Part shown: positions 8,855 to 22,040 of the stretch, piece by piece
Layout: each line of letters starts with the position of its first letter
Position numbering within the stretch: position 1 is the first letter of the stretch
DNA from: Prodigiosinella aquatilis
GTDB lineage: Bacteria > Pseudomonadota > Gammaproteobacteria > Enterobacterales > Enterobacteriaceae
DNA: 64,000 bases
Reading direction: 5' to 3'
NCBI GenBank assembly: GCA_030388725.1
Contig: CP128857.1
Location: 1-64,000 of the forward strand
Translations under genes and position numbers: made by a program
Notes under the pieces: generated by a model
Told to the model about the DNA's origin: nothing
Seen by the model: the letters and a program-made list of their open reading frames with translations, nothing else
Database searches by the model: none

Positions 8855-9823
8855 ATGAATTCCCAATCTGTTACAGCAAAACGCTGGTTCAGCAAAGAGT
8901 GGCTGCTGGAACAAAAATCGTTGATTGCCCTGTTGATTCTTATCGCTGTGGTTTCTTCGATGAGTCCCAATTTTTTTACGCTGAATAATCTGTTCAATAT
9001 TCTGCAGCAAACTTCTGTTAACGCCATCATGGCTGTGGGAATGACGCTGGTTATCCTGACATCGGGTATTGATCTTTCCGTCGGTTCGCTATTGGCGCTG
9101 ACTGGCGCTGTTGCCGCTTCAATTGTCGGGATGGAAATCAATGCACTGGTTGCTATATTCAGTGCGTTGGCACTCGGGGCAGTGATTGGTGCCGGTACTG
9201 GTGTTATTGTCGCCAAAGGTCGGGTTCAGGCGTTTATCGCTACGCTGGTGATGATGATGCTGCTGCGTGGTGTCACCATGGTGTATACCAGTGGAAGTCC
9301 TATTAATACCGGTTTTTCTGCACAAGCAGATGCGTTAGGCTGGTTTGGCATCGGACGTCCTTTAGGTGTACCTACGCCAATCTGGATTATGGCGGTGGTA
9401 TTCCTTGCTGCCTGGTACATGCTGCACCATACCCGCATTGGGCGTTATATCTATGCGTTGGGTGGTAATGAAGCGGCGACCCGTCTTTCAGGGATCAGTG
9501 TCGACAAGGTTAAAATTGTCGTCTATTCATTGTGCGGTCTGTTATCGGCGCTGGCGGGTATCATCGAAGTTGCTCGTTTGTCTTCGGCTCAGCCAACGGC
9601 AGGGACGGGTTATGAGCTGGACGCCATTGCGGCGGTTGTGCTGGGTGGTACCAGTTTGTCTGGTGGTAAAGGGCGTGTCTTTGGAACGTTAATTGGTGCC
9701 CTGATTTTAGGGTTTTTGAATAACGGACTAAATCTATTAGGTGTTTCTTCTTACTATCAGATGATCGTCAAGGCAGTCGTTATTTTGCTGGCGGTTTTGG
9801 TAGATAACAAAAGCAGTAAATAA
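8855..9823 (+). CDS. rbsC: Ribose ABC transporter permease RbsC
   Basis: A 322-residue CUT2-type inner-membrane permease with about eight to ten hydrophobic segments. It contains the family loop EAATRLSGI and the periplasmic GVPTPIWI segment. The methionine at 8855 gives E. coli length (321) and follows the AGGAG of the rbsA end; an in-frame start at 8816 inside rbsA lacks homology. It forms the channel for ribose with RbsA in the rbs operon. Confidence 0.96.
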   Translation: MNSQSVTAKRWFSKEWLLEQKSLIALLILIAVVSSMSPNFFTLNNLFNILQQTSVNAIMAVGMTLVILTSGIDLSVGSLLALTGAVAASIVGMEINALVAIFSALALGAVIGAGTGVIVAKGRVQAFIATLVMMMLLRGVTMVYTSGSPINTGFSAQADALGWFGIGRPLGVPTPIWIMAVVFLAAWYMLHHTRIGRYIYALGGNEAATRLSGISVDKVKIVVYSLCGLLSALAGIIEVARLSSAQPTAGTGYELDAIAAVVLGGTSLSGGKGRVFGTLIGALILGFLNNGLNLLGVSSYYQMIVKAVVILLAVLVDNKSSK

Positions 9824-9848
9824 CCTTCATTCACACAGGAATTGAGAT

Positions 9849-10736
9849 ATGAATTTAAAGAAGCTTGCTACTCTAGTTTCCGCTATTGCTCTGAGTGCTA
9901 CGGTCAGTACCAACGCTATGGCAAAGGATACTATTGCCCTGGTGATTTCTACGTTAAATAACCCTTTCTTTGTTTCATTGAAAGACGGAGCGCAAAAAGA
10001 AGCGGATAAACTGGGTTATAACCTGGTTGTACTGGACTCTCAAAACAATCCAGCTAAAGAACTGGCCAACGTGCAGGATTTAACCGTGCGTGGTACCAAA
10101 GTGTTACTGATCAACCCGACTGATTCTGACGCCGTGGGCAACGCCGTTAAAATGGCTAATAAGGCCAAGATTCCAGTGATAACGCTAGACCGTGTTGCTG
10201 CCAGTGGTGAAGTCGTGAGTCATGTCGCTTCTGATAACACATTCGGCGGTAAAATTGCTGGCGATTTTATCGCTAGAAAACTGGGCGAAGGTGCCAAAGT
10301 TATTCAACTGGAAGGTCTTGCCGGGACTTCTGCCGCACGTGAACGTGGTGCTGGCTTTATGAAATCAGCCGAGAAAAACAAGTTTGTCATTCTGGCCAGC
10401 CAGCCAGCTGACTTCGATCGTACCAAAGGTCTGAATGTAATGCAGAACTTGCTGACGGCGCATCCTAATGTACAAGCTGTATTCGCTCAGAATGACGAAA
10501 TGGCATTGGGTGCAATTCGTGCGTTGCAGATTGCGGGTAAAAATGGCGTCATGGTTGTTGGCTTTGACGGTACGGCAGACGGCATTAAAGCGGTTGAAAG
10601 TGGCAAAATGGCAGCGACTGTAGCTCAACGTCCGGATCAGATCGGCGTGATCGGTGTTGAAACTGCGGATAGAGTGCTGAAAGGCGAAAAAGTACAGGCC
10701 ATCATTCCTGTTGATCTGAAATTGGTTACCAAATAA
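9849..10736 (+). CDS. rbsB: Periplasmic D-ribose-binding protein RbsB
   Basis: A 295-residue periplasmic binding protein with a Sec signal peptide (basic MNLKK, hydrophobic core, cleavage after about NAMA at residue 25). The mature part shows type I binding-protein motifs such as STLNNPFFVSL, QNDEMALGAI and VVGFDGT. It delivers ribose to RbsAC and, in E. coli, also to the chemoreceptor Trg. A hairpin follows the gene and should raise its expression above that of rbsK. Confidence 0.96.
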   Translation: MNLKKLATLVSAIALSATVSTNAMAKDTIALVISTLNNPFFVSLKDGAQKEADKLGYNLVVLDSQNNPAKELANVQDLTVRGTKVLLINPTDSDAVGNAVKMANKAKIPVITLDRVAASGEVVSHVASDNTFGGKIAGDFIARKLGEGAKVIQLEGLAGTSAARERGAGFMKSAEKNKFVILASQPADFDRTKGLNVMQNLLTAHPNVQAVFAQNDEMALGAIRALQIAGKNGVMVVGFDGTADGIKAVESGKMAATVAQRPDQIGVIGVETADRVLKGEKVQAIIPVDLKLVTK

Positions 10737-10750
10737 TAAAAAGCGGTGCG

Positions 10751-10777
10751 GTGTGCCACTCTGACTGAGTGGCACAC
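10751..10777 (+). terminator. Intercistronic hairpin after rbsB
   Basis: A perfect 10-bp stem GTGTGCCACT/AGTGGCACAC with a 7-nt loop lies between rbsB and rbsK. No T-run follows, so it is more likely an mRNA-stabilising or attenuating element than a full terminator. In E. coli the rbsB 3' region yields the sRNA RbsZ; a counterpart here is possible but not shown. Confidence 0.7.
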
Positions 10778-10800
10778 GATTAACTTTGGGGTTTTACGTA

Positions 10801-11727
10801 ATGAAATCAGGCAAGCTGGTAGTATTGGGCAGTATCAATGCGGACCATATTCTGAATCTCGAGCAGTTTCCCCGGCCGGGTGAAACGGTGATCGGTAAGC
10901 AATATGGTGTGGCATTTGGTGGTAAAGGTGCCAATCAGGCTGTAGCTGCCGGACGTAGTGGAGCAGTTATTTCTTTTATCGCCTGCGTGGGTGATGATGA
11001 TATTGGTACTCGCGTTCGTCAGCAGCTTGTCAGCGACAATATTGATGTTTCTGCTGTAGAAAAGATATCCGGAGAGACGACAGGTGTCGCGCTGATTTTC
11101 GTTAATGGCGAAGCTGAGAATATGATCGGTATTCATGCCGGAGCCAACGCTGCCGTCACACCAGCGTACCTCAAGTTGTATCAGCAAAAAATCATTGATG
11201 CATCGGCGTTGTTAATGCAGTTGGAATCTCCGTTGGAAACTGTTACTGCCGCTGCCAGGCTGGCACATGAACAGGGAACGCAGGTTATTCTTAACCCTGC
11301 ACCTGCTTGTCATCTTCCAGACGAGTTGTTATCGCTGGTGGATATGATTACGCCTAATGAAACTGAAGCGCAGATCCTGACTGGTGTTGCTGTTGAAACG
11401 GAAGAAGACGCTCAGCGAGCTGCCCAGGTATTGCACGGTAAAGGTATTAAAACGGTACTGATCACATTAGGAAGTCGTGGCGTCTGGTTGAGTGAACAGG
11501 GGCAGGGACAACGTATTCCTGGTTTCCGCGTGAAAGCGGTTGATACTATCGCCGCTGGTGATACGTTCAACGGTGCGTTAGTGACTGCGTTACTGGAAAA
11601 ACAGCCTATGGCGACCGCGGTGAGGTTTGCTCATGCTGCTGCCGCTATTGCCGTGACACGTTATGGCGCGCAACCCTCAGTACCATGGCGTGAAGAGATC
11701 GATGCTTTCTTGCAAGCACAGGGGTGA
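10801..11727 (+). CDS. rbsK: Ribokinase RbsK
   Basis: A 308-residue PfkB-family kinase that makes ribose 5-phosphate. N-terminal signature GGKGANQAVAAG (about residues 40-51) and C-terminal DTIAAGDTFNGAL with the catalytic aspartate are intact. The ATG at 10801 was preferred over an in-frame TTG at 10786 because it is preceded by TTGGGG at a good distance and matches E. coli RbsK (309 residues). The gene ends 3 bp before the rbsR start, so the two are probably translationally linked. Confidence 0.95.
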   Translation: MKSGKLVVLGSINADHILNLEQFPRPGETVIGKQYGVAFGGKGANQAVAAGRSGAVISFIACVGDDDIGTRVRQQLVSDNIDVSAVEKISGETTGVALIFVNGEAENMIGIHAGANAAVTPAYLKLYQQKIIDASALLMQLESPLETVTAAARLAHEQGTQVILNPAPACHLPDELLSLVDMITPNETEAQILTGVAVETEEDAQRAAQVLHGKGIKTVLITLGSRGVWLSEQGQGQRIPGFRVKAVDTIAAGDTFNGALVTALLEKQPMATAVRFAHAAAAIAVTRYGAQPSVPWREEIDAFLQAQG

Positions 11728-11730
11728 TCT

Positions 11731-12732
11731 TTGACCACAATGAAAGATGTTGCCCGTCTCGCCGGGGTCTCGACTTCAACCGTTTCCCACGTTATCAATA
11801 ACAATCGCTTTGTCAGCGATGCAATTCGTAACAAAGTGATGAATGTGGTCGATCAGTTGAATTATGCGCCGTCGGCGGTGGCTCGCAGTCTTAAGATCAA
11901 TCAGACCAGAACTATTGGAATGTTACTCACCGCCAGTAGCAACCCGTTTTATGCTGAAGTAGTGCGTGGCGTAGAGCGTTGTTGTTATGAACGCGGATAT
12001 AGTCTGATTCTATGTAATACCGAAGGTGATCATGACCGCATGAGCCGCAGTTTAGAAACATTGCTGCAAAAGCGGGTCGATGGATTACTGCTTATGTGCA
12101 CTGAAAGTTATATGCCGTCACCGGACATTCTTCGCCGCTACCCGTCAATACCTACTGTGATGATGGACTGGGCACCTTTTGAAGGGAGCAGTGACGTCAT
12201 TAAGGACAACTCTCTACAGGGTGGAGAGATGGCAACAAACTATCTTATTTCGCAAGGCTACCAGAAAATAGCCTGTATTGCCGGGCCACAAGATAAGACA
12301 ACCGCCTATAACCGACTTGTGGGGTATCGCAATGCGATGAATCAGGCTGGATTATCCGTTTTTGATGACTATGTGATGGTTGGTGATTTTGAGTTCGAAA
12401 CTGGCTTTCGCGCTATGCAGCAACTGCTGCTGTTAAAAGATCGACCTGATGCCGTATTTACCAGTAATGATGCAATGGCTGTTGGTGTTTACCATGCTTT
12501 GTATCAGGCGGGGCTCTCTGTTCCTGATGATATGTCTGTCGTAGGTTATGATGATATTGAGCTGGCCCGTTATATGTCACCGCCTTTGACGACGATTCAT
12601 CAGCCAAAGGATGAGCTGGGTGAACTGGCGATAGATACGCTACTACATCGGTTGGAACATCCTGATACTGAGCCGAATGTCCTGGTTCTTACACCAGAAT
12701 TGATAGTTCGGGAATCCGTTGGTAAACGGTAA
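11731..12732 (+). CDS. rbsR: LacI-family ribose repressor RbsR
   Basis: A 333-residue LacI-family repressor with N-terminal helix-turn-helix MKDVARLAGVSTSTVSHVIN (residues 4-23) and hinge helix APSAVARSL, then a ribose-binding type I core. It should bind the palindromes before rbsD. The start codon is TTG (11731), which reproduces the family N-terminus MxTMKDVA; an internal ATG at 11740 would remove three residues. It closes the rbs operon just upstream of the rRNA operon, as in E. coli. Confidence 0.95.
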   Translation: MTTMKDVARLAGVSTSTVSHVINNNRFVSDAIRNKVMNVVDQLNYAPSAVARSLKINQTRTIGMLLTASSNPFYAEVVRGVERCCYERGYSLILCNTEGDHDRMSRSLETLLQKRVDGLLLMCTESYMPSPDILRRYPSIPTVMMDWAPFEGSSDVIKDNSLQGGEMATNYLISQGYQKIACIAGPQDKTTAYNRLVGYRNAMNQAGLSVFDDYVMVGDFEFETGFRAMQQLLLLKDRPDAVFTSNDAMAVGVYHALYQAGLSVPDDMSVVGYDDIELARYMSPPLTTIHQPKDELGELAIDTLLHRLEHPDTEPNVLVLTPELIVRESVGKR

Positions 12733-12845
12733 GTCATTCTCCGCATATACTCCGCTATAAGCACCGAAAAGATCAGCATAACGTGGTTTATTCCCGCGTA
12801 TCGGTGAAAAAAAAACGCACTTGTGATTTTTTTTGCAATTACCCC

Positions 12846-12873
12846 TTGTCAGGCCAGGAGAAGTGCCTATAAT
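12846..12873 (+). promoter_or_regulatory. rRNA operon promoter P1
   Basis: The -35 TTGTCA (12846-12851), a 16-bp spacer, the perfect -10 TATAAT (12868-12873) and a GCGCCTCC discriminator are the hallmark of stringently controlled rrn P1. An AT-rich stretch at about 12804-12840 is a likely UP element and Fis region. Confidence 0.9.
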
Positions 12874-12942
12874 GCGCCTCCACTGACCCGGTGCTGGTGG
12901 ACAACACAACGCCGAGTCAGGCGGGGAAAAACGAATTATTCG

Positions 12943-12970
12943 TTGACTCTGCAAGAGGATAGCGTAATAT
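12943..12970 (+). promoter_or_regulatory. rRNA operon promoter P2
   Basis: The -35 TTGACT (12943-12948) and -10 TAATAT (12965-12970), 16 bp apart, lie 97 bp downstream of P1, as in the tandem E. coli rrn promoters. Confidence 0.85.
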
Positions 12971-13005
12971 ACGCGACCTCACGTCAGCGGCAGTGCCGCG
13001 ACGAA

Positions 13006-13018
13006 CGCTCTTTAACAA
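13006..13018 (+). promoter_or_regulatory. boxA antitermination site, leader
   Basis: CGCTCTTTAACAA is the boxA element at which Nus factors load for rRNA antitermination. A second copy lies at 14945-14957 in the 16S-23S spacer. Confidence 0.85.
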
Positions 13019-13168
13019 TATAATCAGACAATCTGTGTGGGCACTCACAGGACCCTATCGTAATCAATACGAAAAGACTTGAAGAGTGACTGACAGTAAA
13101 TTCATTACGAATAAACAGTTATAAATTCTTTGAGCATCGCTTCTTCAGAAGCATATCAAACAAATCTT

Positions 13169-14714
<1,546 letters not shown>

Positions 14715-14795
14715 CCAAAGATAGTGGTAATGTGAAGTGCTCACACAGATTGTCTGATGAAAACAGAGCGCGCGTCTGCGAAGCCGACATGATGT

Positions 14796-14871
14796 GTCCC
14801 CTTCGTCTAGAGGCCTAGGACACCGCCCTTTCACGGCGGTAACAGGGGTTCGAATCCCCTAGGGGACGCCA
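14796..14871 (+). tRNA. tRNA-Glu (anticodon TTC)
   Basis: A 76-nt spacer tRNA with encoded CCA. The acceptor stem GTCCCCT/AGGGGAC pairs fully, the anticodon TTC is at 14830-14832, and the T-loop reads GGTTCGAATC. A single tRNA-Glu in the spacer is the rrnB/C/E/G type of E. coli. Confidence 0.98.
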
Positions 14872-14944
14872 AAAATGACAGTGGGTGAAAGGCACGGTCA
14901 ACGATAACCTAAAGCTGATTAGCGATAGTCAGGTTTATGTTATT

Positions 14945-14957
14945 TGCTCTTTAACAA
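14945..14957 (+). promoter_or_regulatory. boxA site, 16S-23S spacer
   Basis: TGCTCTTTAACAA repeats the leader boxA ahead of the 23S gene. Confidence 0.85.
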
Positions 14958-15095
14958 TCTGGAACAAGCTGAAAATTGAAACGATACAGCGAAACCTGGC
15001 CTTGATGGCGGGGATGTTGCTGTATCAGAGTCTCTCAAATAATTGCAGCGCGAGGTGGTCTTGCTCTTCATGAAAAAGACACCTTCGGGTTGTGA

Positions 15096-18104
<3,009 letters not shown>

Positions 18105-18211
18105 ACAACACCCAAGGTGTTTTGGAATGAGAGACGAGATATTTTCAGTGATGTTCCGGTATTGGTTCTGATGGTTGCGCGGAAGTGTGACGGTTGGAAC
18201 GAAACAGAATT

Positions 18212-18331
18212 TGCCTGGCGGCGATAGCGCGGTGGTCCCACCTGACCCCATGCCGAACTCAGCAGTGAAACGCCGTAGCGCCGATGGTAGTGTGGGGTCT
18301 CCCCATGTGAGAGTAGGGAACTGCCAGGCAT
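18212..18331 (+). rRNA. rrf: 5S ribosomal RNA
   Basis: A 120-nt gene from TGCCTGGCGG to CTGCCAGGCAT with the terminal helix fully paired and the conserved CCGAACTCAG loop, 107 nt downstream of 23S. Confidence 0.97.
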
Positions 18332-18345
18332 TCAACTAGTAGACG

Positions 18346-18375
18346 AAGCCCTCTGTGAAAGCAGAGGGCTTTTTC
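18346..18375 (+). terminator. rRNA operon terminator
   Basis: The stem AGCCCTCTG/CAGAGGGCT with a 6-nt loop is followed by TTTT, 15 bp after 5S. No distal tRNA genes follow. Confidence 0.9.
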
Positions 18376-18489
18376 ACGTCTGTCGTGTTGATGCAGTCGG
18401 GAGGCACGGAGGGATATCTGCCCAGCATGTCGCCGCCGGGCCACTATCAAATAACGGTAAACCTTCAGTGGATACCGCGGGTTTTTGTG

Positions 18490-19014
18490 TTAATTATTCT
18501 TTTTTGCTTCAAGCCAGTGGGAAATAAAACTGACAATATGTGTTGGCTGGTTAATATCAAGCAGAGGGAGCGTGGTATTCAGTTTTTCGTCACTGGCTAC
18601 CGCGAGAGTAAAACTATCTATAATATCGGTAAAAGATCGATTTATTGCACGGCGAAACAGAACTATTTTGTCTATCTTCTCTTGTTTGAAACCCTCAACT
18701 AGAATCAAATCCAACGTTGATGTATCCATTCGACTGGCCAGATAATGTAAATCAGGTTCTTGTTGTTCCGGTGTTTCTGTCATTAATGCCCAGCGCTCGG
18801 TATTGGCGATGAGCGTTTGATCTGCTCCTGCTTTACGCAATTCATAGCTATCTTTTCCCGGGGTATCGATGTCCATATTATGATGAGTGTGTTTAATAAG
18901 GCCCACACGTATACCTGAGTTTTTCAGTAATGGGATAAGTTGTTTAAGCAGCGTTGTCTTCCCTGTGCCACTGTAAGCAGCAAAAGCCAATAATGGAGGA
19001 TGTTTAAATATCAT
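18490..19014 (-). CDS. mobB: Molybdopterin-guanine dinucleotide biosynthesis GTP-binding protein MobB
   Basis: A 174-residue P-loop protein with Walker A AYSGTGKTT (about residues 11-19) and the family segment IKHTHHNMDID. It binds GTP and enhances molybdenum cofactor guanylylation by MobA, although it is dispensable in E. coli. The methionine at 19014 overlaps the mobA end by 11 bp and aligns with the family start; an upstream in-frame start at 19044 adds residues without homology. It is downstream in the mobAB operon. Confidence 0.94.
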   Translation of the reverse strand: MIFKHPPLLAFAAYSGTGKTTLLKQLIPLLKNSGIRVGLIKHTHHNMDIDTPGKDSYELRKAGADQTLIANTERWALMTETPEQQEPDLHYLASRMDTSTLDLILVEGFKQEKIDKIVLFRRAINRSFTDIIDSFTLAVASDEKLNTTLPLLDINQPTHIVSFISHWLEAKKNN

Positions 19015-19582
19015 AACGATCCTTATGCCACAGTTGCAGGTCATCGGTGGTATTGAAATTACGAAAAGCCTGAGGCTGATCAGAAAAAGAAACAGATTGG
19101 GCGTCTATTTCATTAAGGAATAACATTAACTTACGATCACCCTTTGCCAGATATTCATCAAGGGCTGATGCGAGATTAGTATGGATTAGCAGTAATGTAG
19201 GGTGTGCACGGTTGCCATCAGTTGCATAGGCTGCCTTTTTATCTCCACGACCTTGCCAAAGGCGTGAGACCAAATCCAGTGGTAAAGCCGGAACGTCACA
19301 AGGGACAAATATCACCCACTCCGTTTTCACCGTTACCAAGCCAGTCAGTACTCCGGCCAAAGGACCTGCATAATTTTTGTTTATGTCATTGACAACCGGA
19401 TACCCGCTTTGCTGATAAATAACCTGATTACGATTAGCGTTGATAATTATTTTATCAACTTGCGGTGCTAATCGAGAGAGAACAAGTTGATACAAAGGTT
19501 TGCCATCAAGCTCCATTAGCCCTTTGTCTTTCCCCCCCATGCGGGTTGCCTGGCCCCCGGCCAGAATTACACCTGTGATCAT
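19004..19582 (-). CDS. mobA: Molybdenum cofactor guanylyltransferase MobA
   Basis: A 192-residue nucleotidyltransferase that attaches GMP to molybdopterin to give the bis-MGD cofactor of enzymes such as nitrate and formate reductases. The N-terminal GTP-binding signature LAGGQATRMGGKDKG (about residues 7-21) is intact, as are PCDVPALP with the metal-binding aspartate and GPLAGVL. Length matches E. coli MobA (194). Confidence 0.95.
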   Translation of the reverse strand: MITGVILAGGQATRMGGKDKGLMELDGKPLYQLVLSRLAPQVDKIIINANRNQVIYQQSGYPVVNDINKNYAGPLAGVLTGLVTVKTEWVIFVPCDVPALPLDLVSRLWQGRGDKKAAYATDGNRAHPTLLLIHTNLASALDEYLAKGDRKLMLFLNEIDAQSVSFSDQPQAFRNFNTTDDLQLWHKDRYDI

Positions 19583-19703
19583 GTTGTCTCAGCCTATAAG
19601 TAAATGATGTGTTATTTTCGAAAAAGTATGGCTAAAGGCCAAGTGCTTTCTTCATACTACTAAGACTTACTATTTTCGGCGGTTTAATTTTCAGGAGTCC
19701 ACC

Positions 19704-19973
19704 ATGAAATGTCATCGTGTAAATGAATTAATCGAATTGTTGCATTCGGCCTGGCAAAAAGAGCCGGATATGAATCTTGTGCAATTTTTACAAAAACTTG
19801 CACATGAAGCCGGGTTTGAAGGGGGGCTTAGCGATCTCACTGATGATATCCTTATTTATCATTTAAAGATGCGTGACACGAACGAAACGCAGCCTATTCC
19901 TGGTTTGCAGAAGGATTATGAGGCTGATTTCAAAACGGCATTACTGCGAGCCCGTGGCGTTATTAAGGATTGA
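19704..19973 (+). CDS. yihD: Conserved small protein YihD
   Basis: An 89-residue cytoplasmic protein (DUF1040 family) with the same length and near-identical ends to E. coli YihD, including the segments LTDDILIYHLKMRD and KTALLRARGVIKD. No biochemical function is firmly known. It lies upstream of srkA-dsbA as in E. coli and has a clear CAGGAG ribosome binding site. Confidence 0.94.
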   Translation: MKCHRVNELIELLHSAWQKEPDMNLVQFLQKLAHEAGFEGGLSDLTDDILIYHLKMRDTNETQPIPGLQKDYEADFKTALLRARGVIKD

Positions 19974-20027
19974 TATATCGGGGTATTTATCCCATGTTGT
20001 TTATTGATCGGAGTTGAGTCCCCTAAA

Positions 20028-21023
20028 ATGGCAGTGATAAGCGATTCAGTTTTTAATTTTCAGACACTATCTCCTGATTTGATCATGGATGCGTTGTGGT
20101 CTGTTGGGGTGCGAGTTGACTCTGGTTTAACCGCGCTAAATAGCTATGAAAACCGAGTATACCAATTCAGCGATGAGAACAGAAAAAGGTACGTTGTGAA
20201 GTTTTACCGTCCTCAACGCTGGAAGGCTGAGCAAATTACTGAAGAGCATGCATTCGCTTGTGAGTTAGCGGAGGATGACATCCCCGTTGTTGCACCATTG
20301 TCTTTGCAGGAAAAGATGCTTAATGAACATGAAGGCTTCTTTTTTACGGTTTTTCCAAGCATTGGTGGGCGGCAATACGAAATGGATAATGATGAGCAAC
20401 TGGAAGGTGTTGGTCGTTATTTAGGGCGTATCCATCAAATCGGGAATAAATCACTGTTTAAAGTACGTCCGACTATTGGTTTGGATGAATATTTGTATGA
20501 ACCACGTAATACGTTGGCACAATGCCCTCTTATTCCGGCTGCTCTGCGTGACGTGTTTCTGCTGGCGACCGATCGTTTAATCAATGAAGTAAAGCGGTAC
20601 TGGCGTACTGACTGGGTAGCCAAGCGTCTGCATGGAGACTGCCATCCAGGAAATATTCTATGGCGCGATGGGCCATTGTTTGTGGATCTTGATGATGCAC
20701 GAAATGGACCGGCCATTCAGGATCTATGGATGCTCTTGCATGGTGAACGTCGTGAGCAGCGTATTCAGTTGGATATTCTGCTAGAGGCTTATAGCGAATT
20801 TGCGTCTTTTGATGAAACAGAACTTGCGCTTATTGAGCCATTACGAGCGATGCGAATGGTTCATTATTTGGCCTGGGTGGCCCGTCGTTGGCTAGATCCT
20901 GCTTTCCCCCGGAGCTTTCCGTGGATGCAGGACGCTGATTTTTGGTCAAAACAGGTAATTACCTTTACTGAGCAGGTTAAACTGTTGCAGGAACCACCTT
21001 TGCAACTGATGACGATGTACTGA
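20028..21023 (+). CDS. srkA: Stress response kinase SrkA (YihE/RdoA)
   Basis: A 331-residue aminoglycoside-phosphotransferase-fold Ser/Thr kinase. It shows the Brenner-type catalytic motif LHGDCHPGN (about residues 202-210) and the metal-binding VDLDDA. In E. coli it counters MazF-linked and Cpx/envelope stress death and is co-transcribed with dsbA. The ATG at 20028 was chosen; an in-frame TTG at 20004 adds eight residues without homology. E. coli SrkA has 328 residues. Confidence 0.94.
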   Translation: MAVISDSVFNFQTLSPDLIMDALWSVGVRVDSGLTALNSYENRVYQFSDENRKRYVVKFYRPQRWKAEQITEEHAFACELAEDDIPVVAPLSLQEKMLNEHEGFFFTVFPSIGGRQYEMDNDEQLEGVGRYLGRIHQIGNKSLFKVRPTIGLDEYLYEPRNTLAQCPLIPAALRDVFLLATDRLINEVKRYWRTDWVAKRLHGDCHPGNILWRDGPLFVDLDDARNGPAIQDLWMLLHGERREQRIQLDILLEAYSEFASFDETELALIEPLRAMRMVHYLAWVARRWLDPAFPRSFPWMQDADFWSKQVITFTEQVKLLQEPPLQLMTMY

Positions 21024-21049
21024 AGTTATTAAATAGAGAGAAAACTGAT

Positions 21050-21673
21050 ATGAAGAATATATGGCTTTTACTGATTGGTGTCATAATGGCATTTAGTGCA
21101 TCAGCTGCTGATTTTAGTAATGGCAAGCAATATGTTACGCTGGATAGGCCTGAAACTCAGGAGCCACAGGTTCTGGAGTTTTTTTCGTTTTATTGTCCTC
21201 ATTGTTATCAGTTTGCTCGGATTTATCATATTCCTGGTGCAATACAAAAAGAGCTGCCAGCCGGTATTAAAATCACTAAATACCACGTTGATTTTCTAGG
21301 GCCCTTAGGAAAAGAATTGACTAAAGCCTGGGCTGTTGCTATTGCCTTGGGTATAGAGGATAAGATTGGCCCACTGATGTTTGATGCTGTTCAAAAAACG
21401 CAAACCGTAGAGAAACCGGAAGATATTCGTCAGGTTTTCATCGATGCCGGTGTAACAGGGGAAGAGTATGACAGTGCATTAAATAGCTTTGTGGTGAAAT
21501 CTTTGGTTGTCCAACAGGAAAAAGCGGCCGCAGATTTACAGCTACGTGGTGTCCCATCCATATTTGTTAATGGCAAATACATGATAAAAAATGACGGACT
21601 GGATACCAGTTCAATGGATATTTACGTGAAGCAATATGCCGATGTAGTGAAATATTTGCTCACCAAAAAATAA
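21050..21673 (+). CDS. dsbA: Thiol:disulfide interchange protein DsbA
   Basis: A 207-residue periplasmic oxidase that introduces disulfides into secreted proteins and is recycled by DsbB. A signal peptide (residues 1-19, ending SASA) precedes the thioredoxin fold. The active site CPHC is at 49-52 and the cis-proline loop GVPSIFVNG follows near residue 170. It lies 26 bp after srkA, so shared transcription is likely, and a terminator follows. Confidence 0.96.
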   Translation: MKNIWLLLIGVIMAFSASAADFSNGKQYVTLDRPETQEPQVLEFFSFYCPHCYQFARIYHIPGAIQKELPAGIKITKYHVDFLGPLGKELTKAWAVAIALGIEDKIGPLMFDAVQKTQTVEKPEDIRQVFIDAGVTGEEYDSALNSFVVKSLVVQQEKAAADLQLRGVPSIFVNGKYMIKNDGLDTSSMDIYVKQYADVVKYLLTKK

Positions 21674-21682
21674 TCTTAATAT

Positions 21683-21726
21683 AATGGTCACACCTTTGAA
21701 CCTGGTGTGGCCGTTATTTGTTTTTA
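21683..21726 (+). terminator. dsbA terminator
   Basis: A 12-bp stem (AATGGTCACACC with GGTGTGGCCGTT, including G-T pairs) and a 9-nt loop are followed by ATTTGTTTTT. Confidence 0.85.
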
Positions 21727-21913
21727 ACACCGCAGTTATATCTAAAAAACATTTTTATTCACATCTGTCTATTGATTATATATATCCACAAAAATAATCT
21801 CCTCACATGTAAACTGAGTGTTGTTTTTAATTTATTGATTTTAAATAATTAATTAATATAACCGAAACTAATAATGTACTGTGAAATTATTTACTCATTT
21901 TCTATTCACAAAC

Positions 21914-21922
21914 TTATCCACA
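21914..21922 (+). promoter_or_regulatory. DnaA box upstream of polA
   Basis: A perfect TTATCCACA lies 119 bp before the polA start in a 367-bp AT-rich intergenic stretch (21674-22040) that otherwise holds only the dsbA terminator and, presumably, the polA promoter. DnaA has been reported to stimulate polA expression in E. coli. Confidence 0.65.
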
Positions 21923-22040
21923 GCTTTGATTTGCGAAGTATTATGCAAAAATCTTCACAATAACGCGTTAACATTCGTTTCTTGCCGTCACCTATGGCAT
22001 GCTTAACCCATGACAAAAAACACAATGATCGCTACAAATT

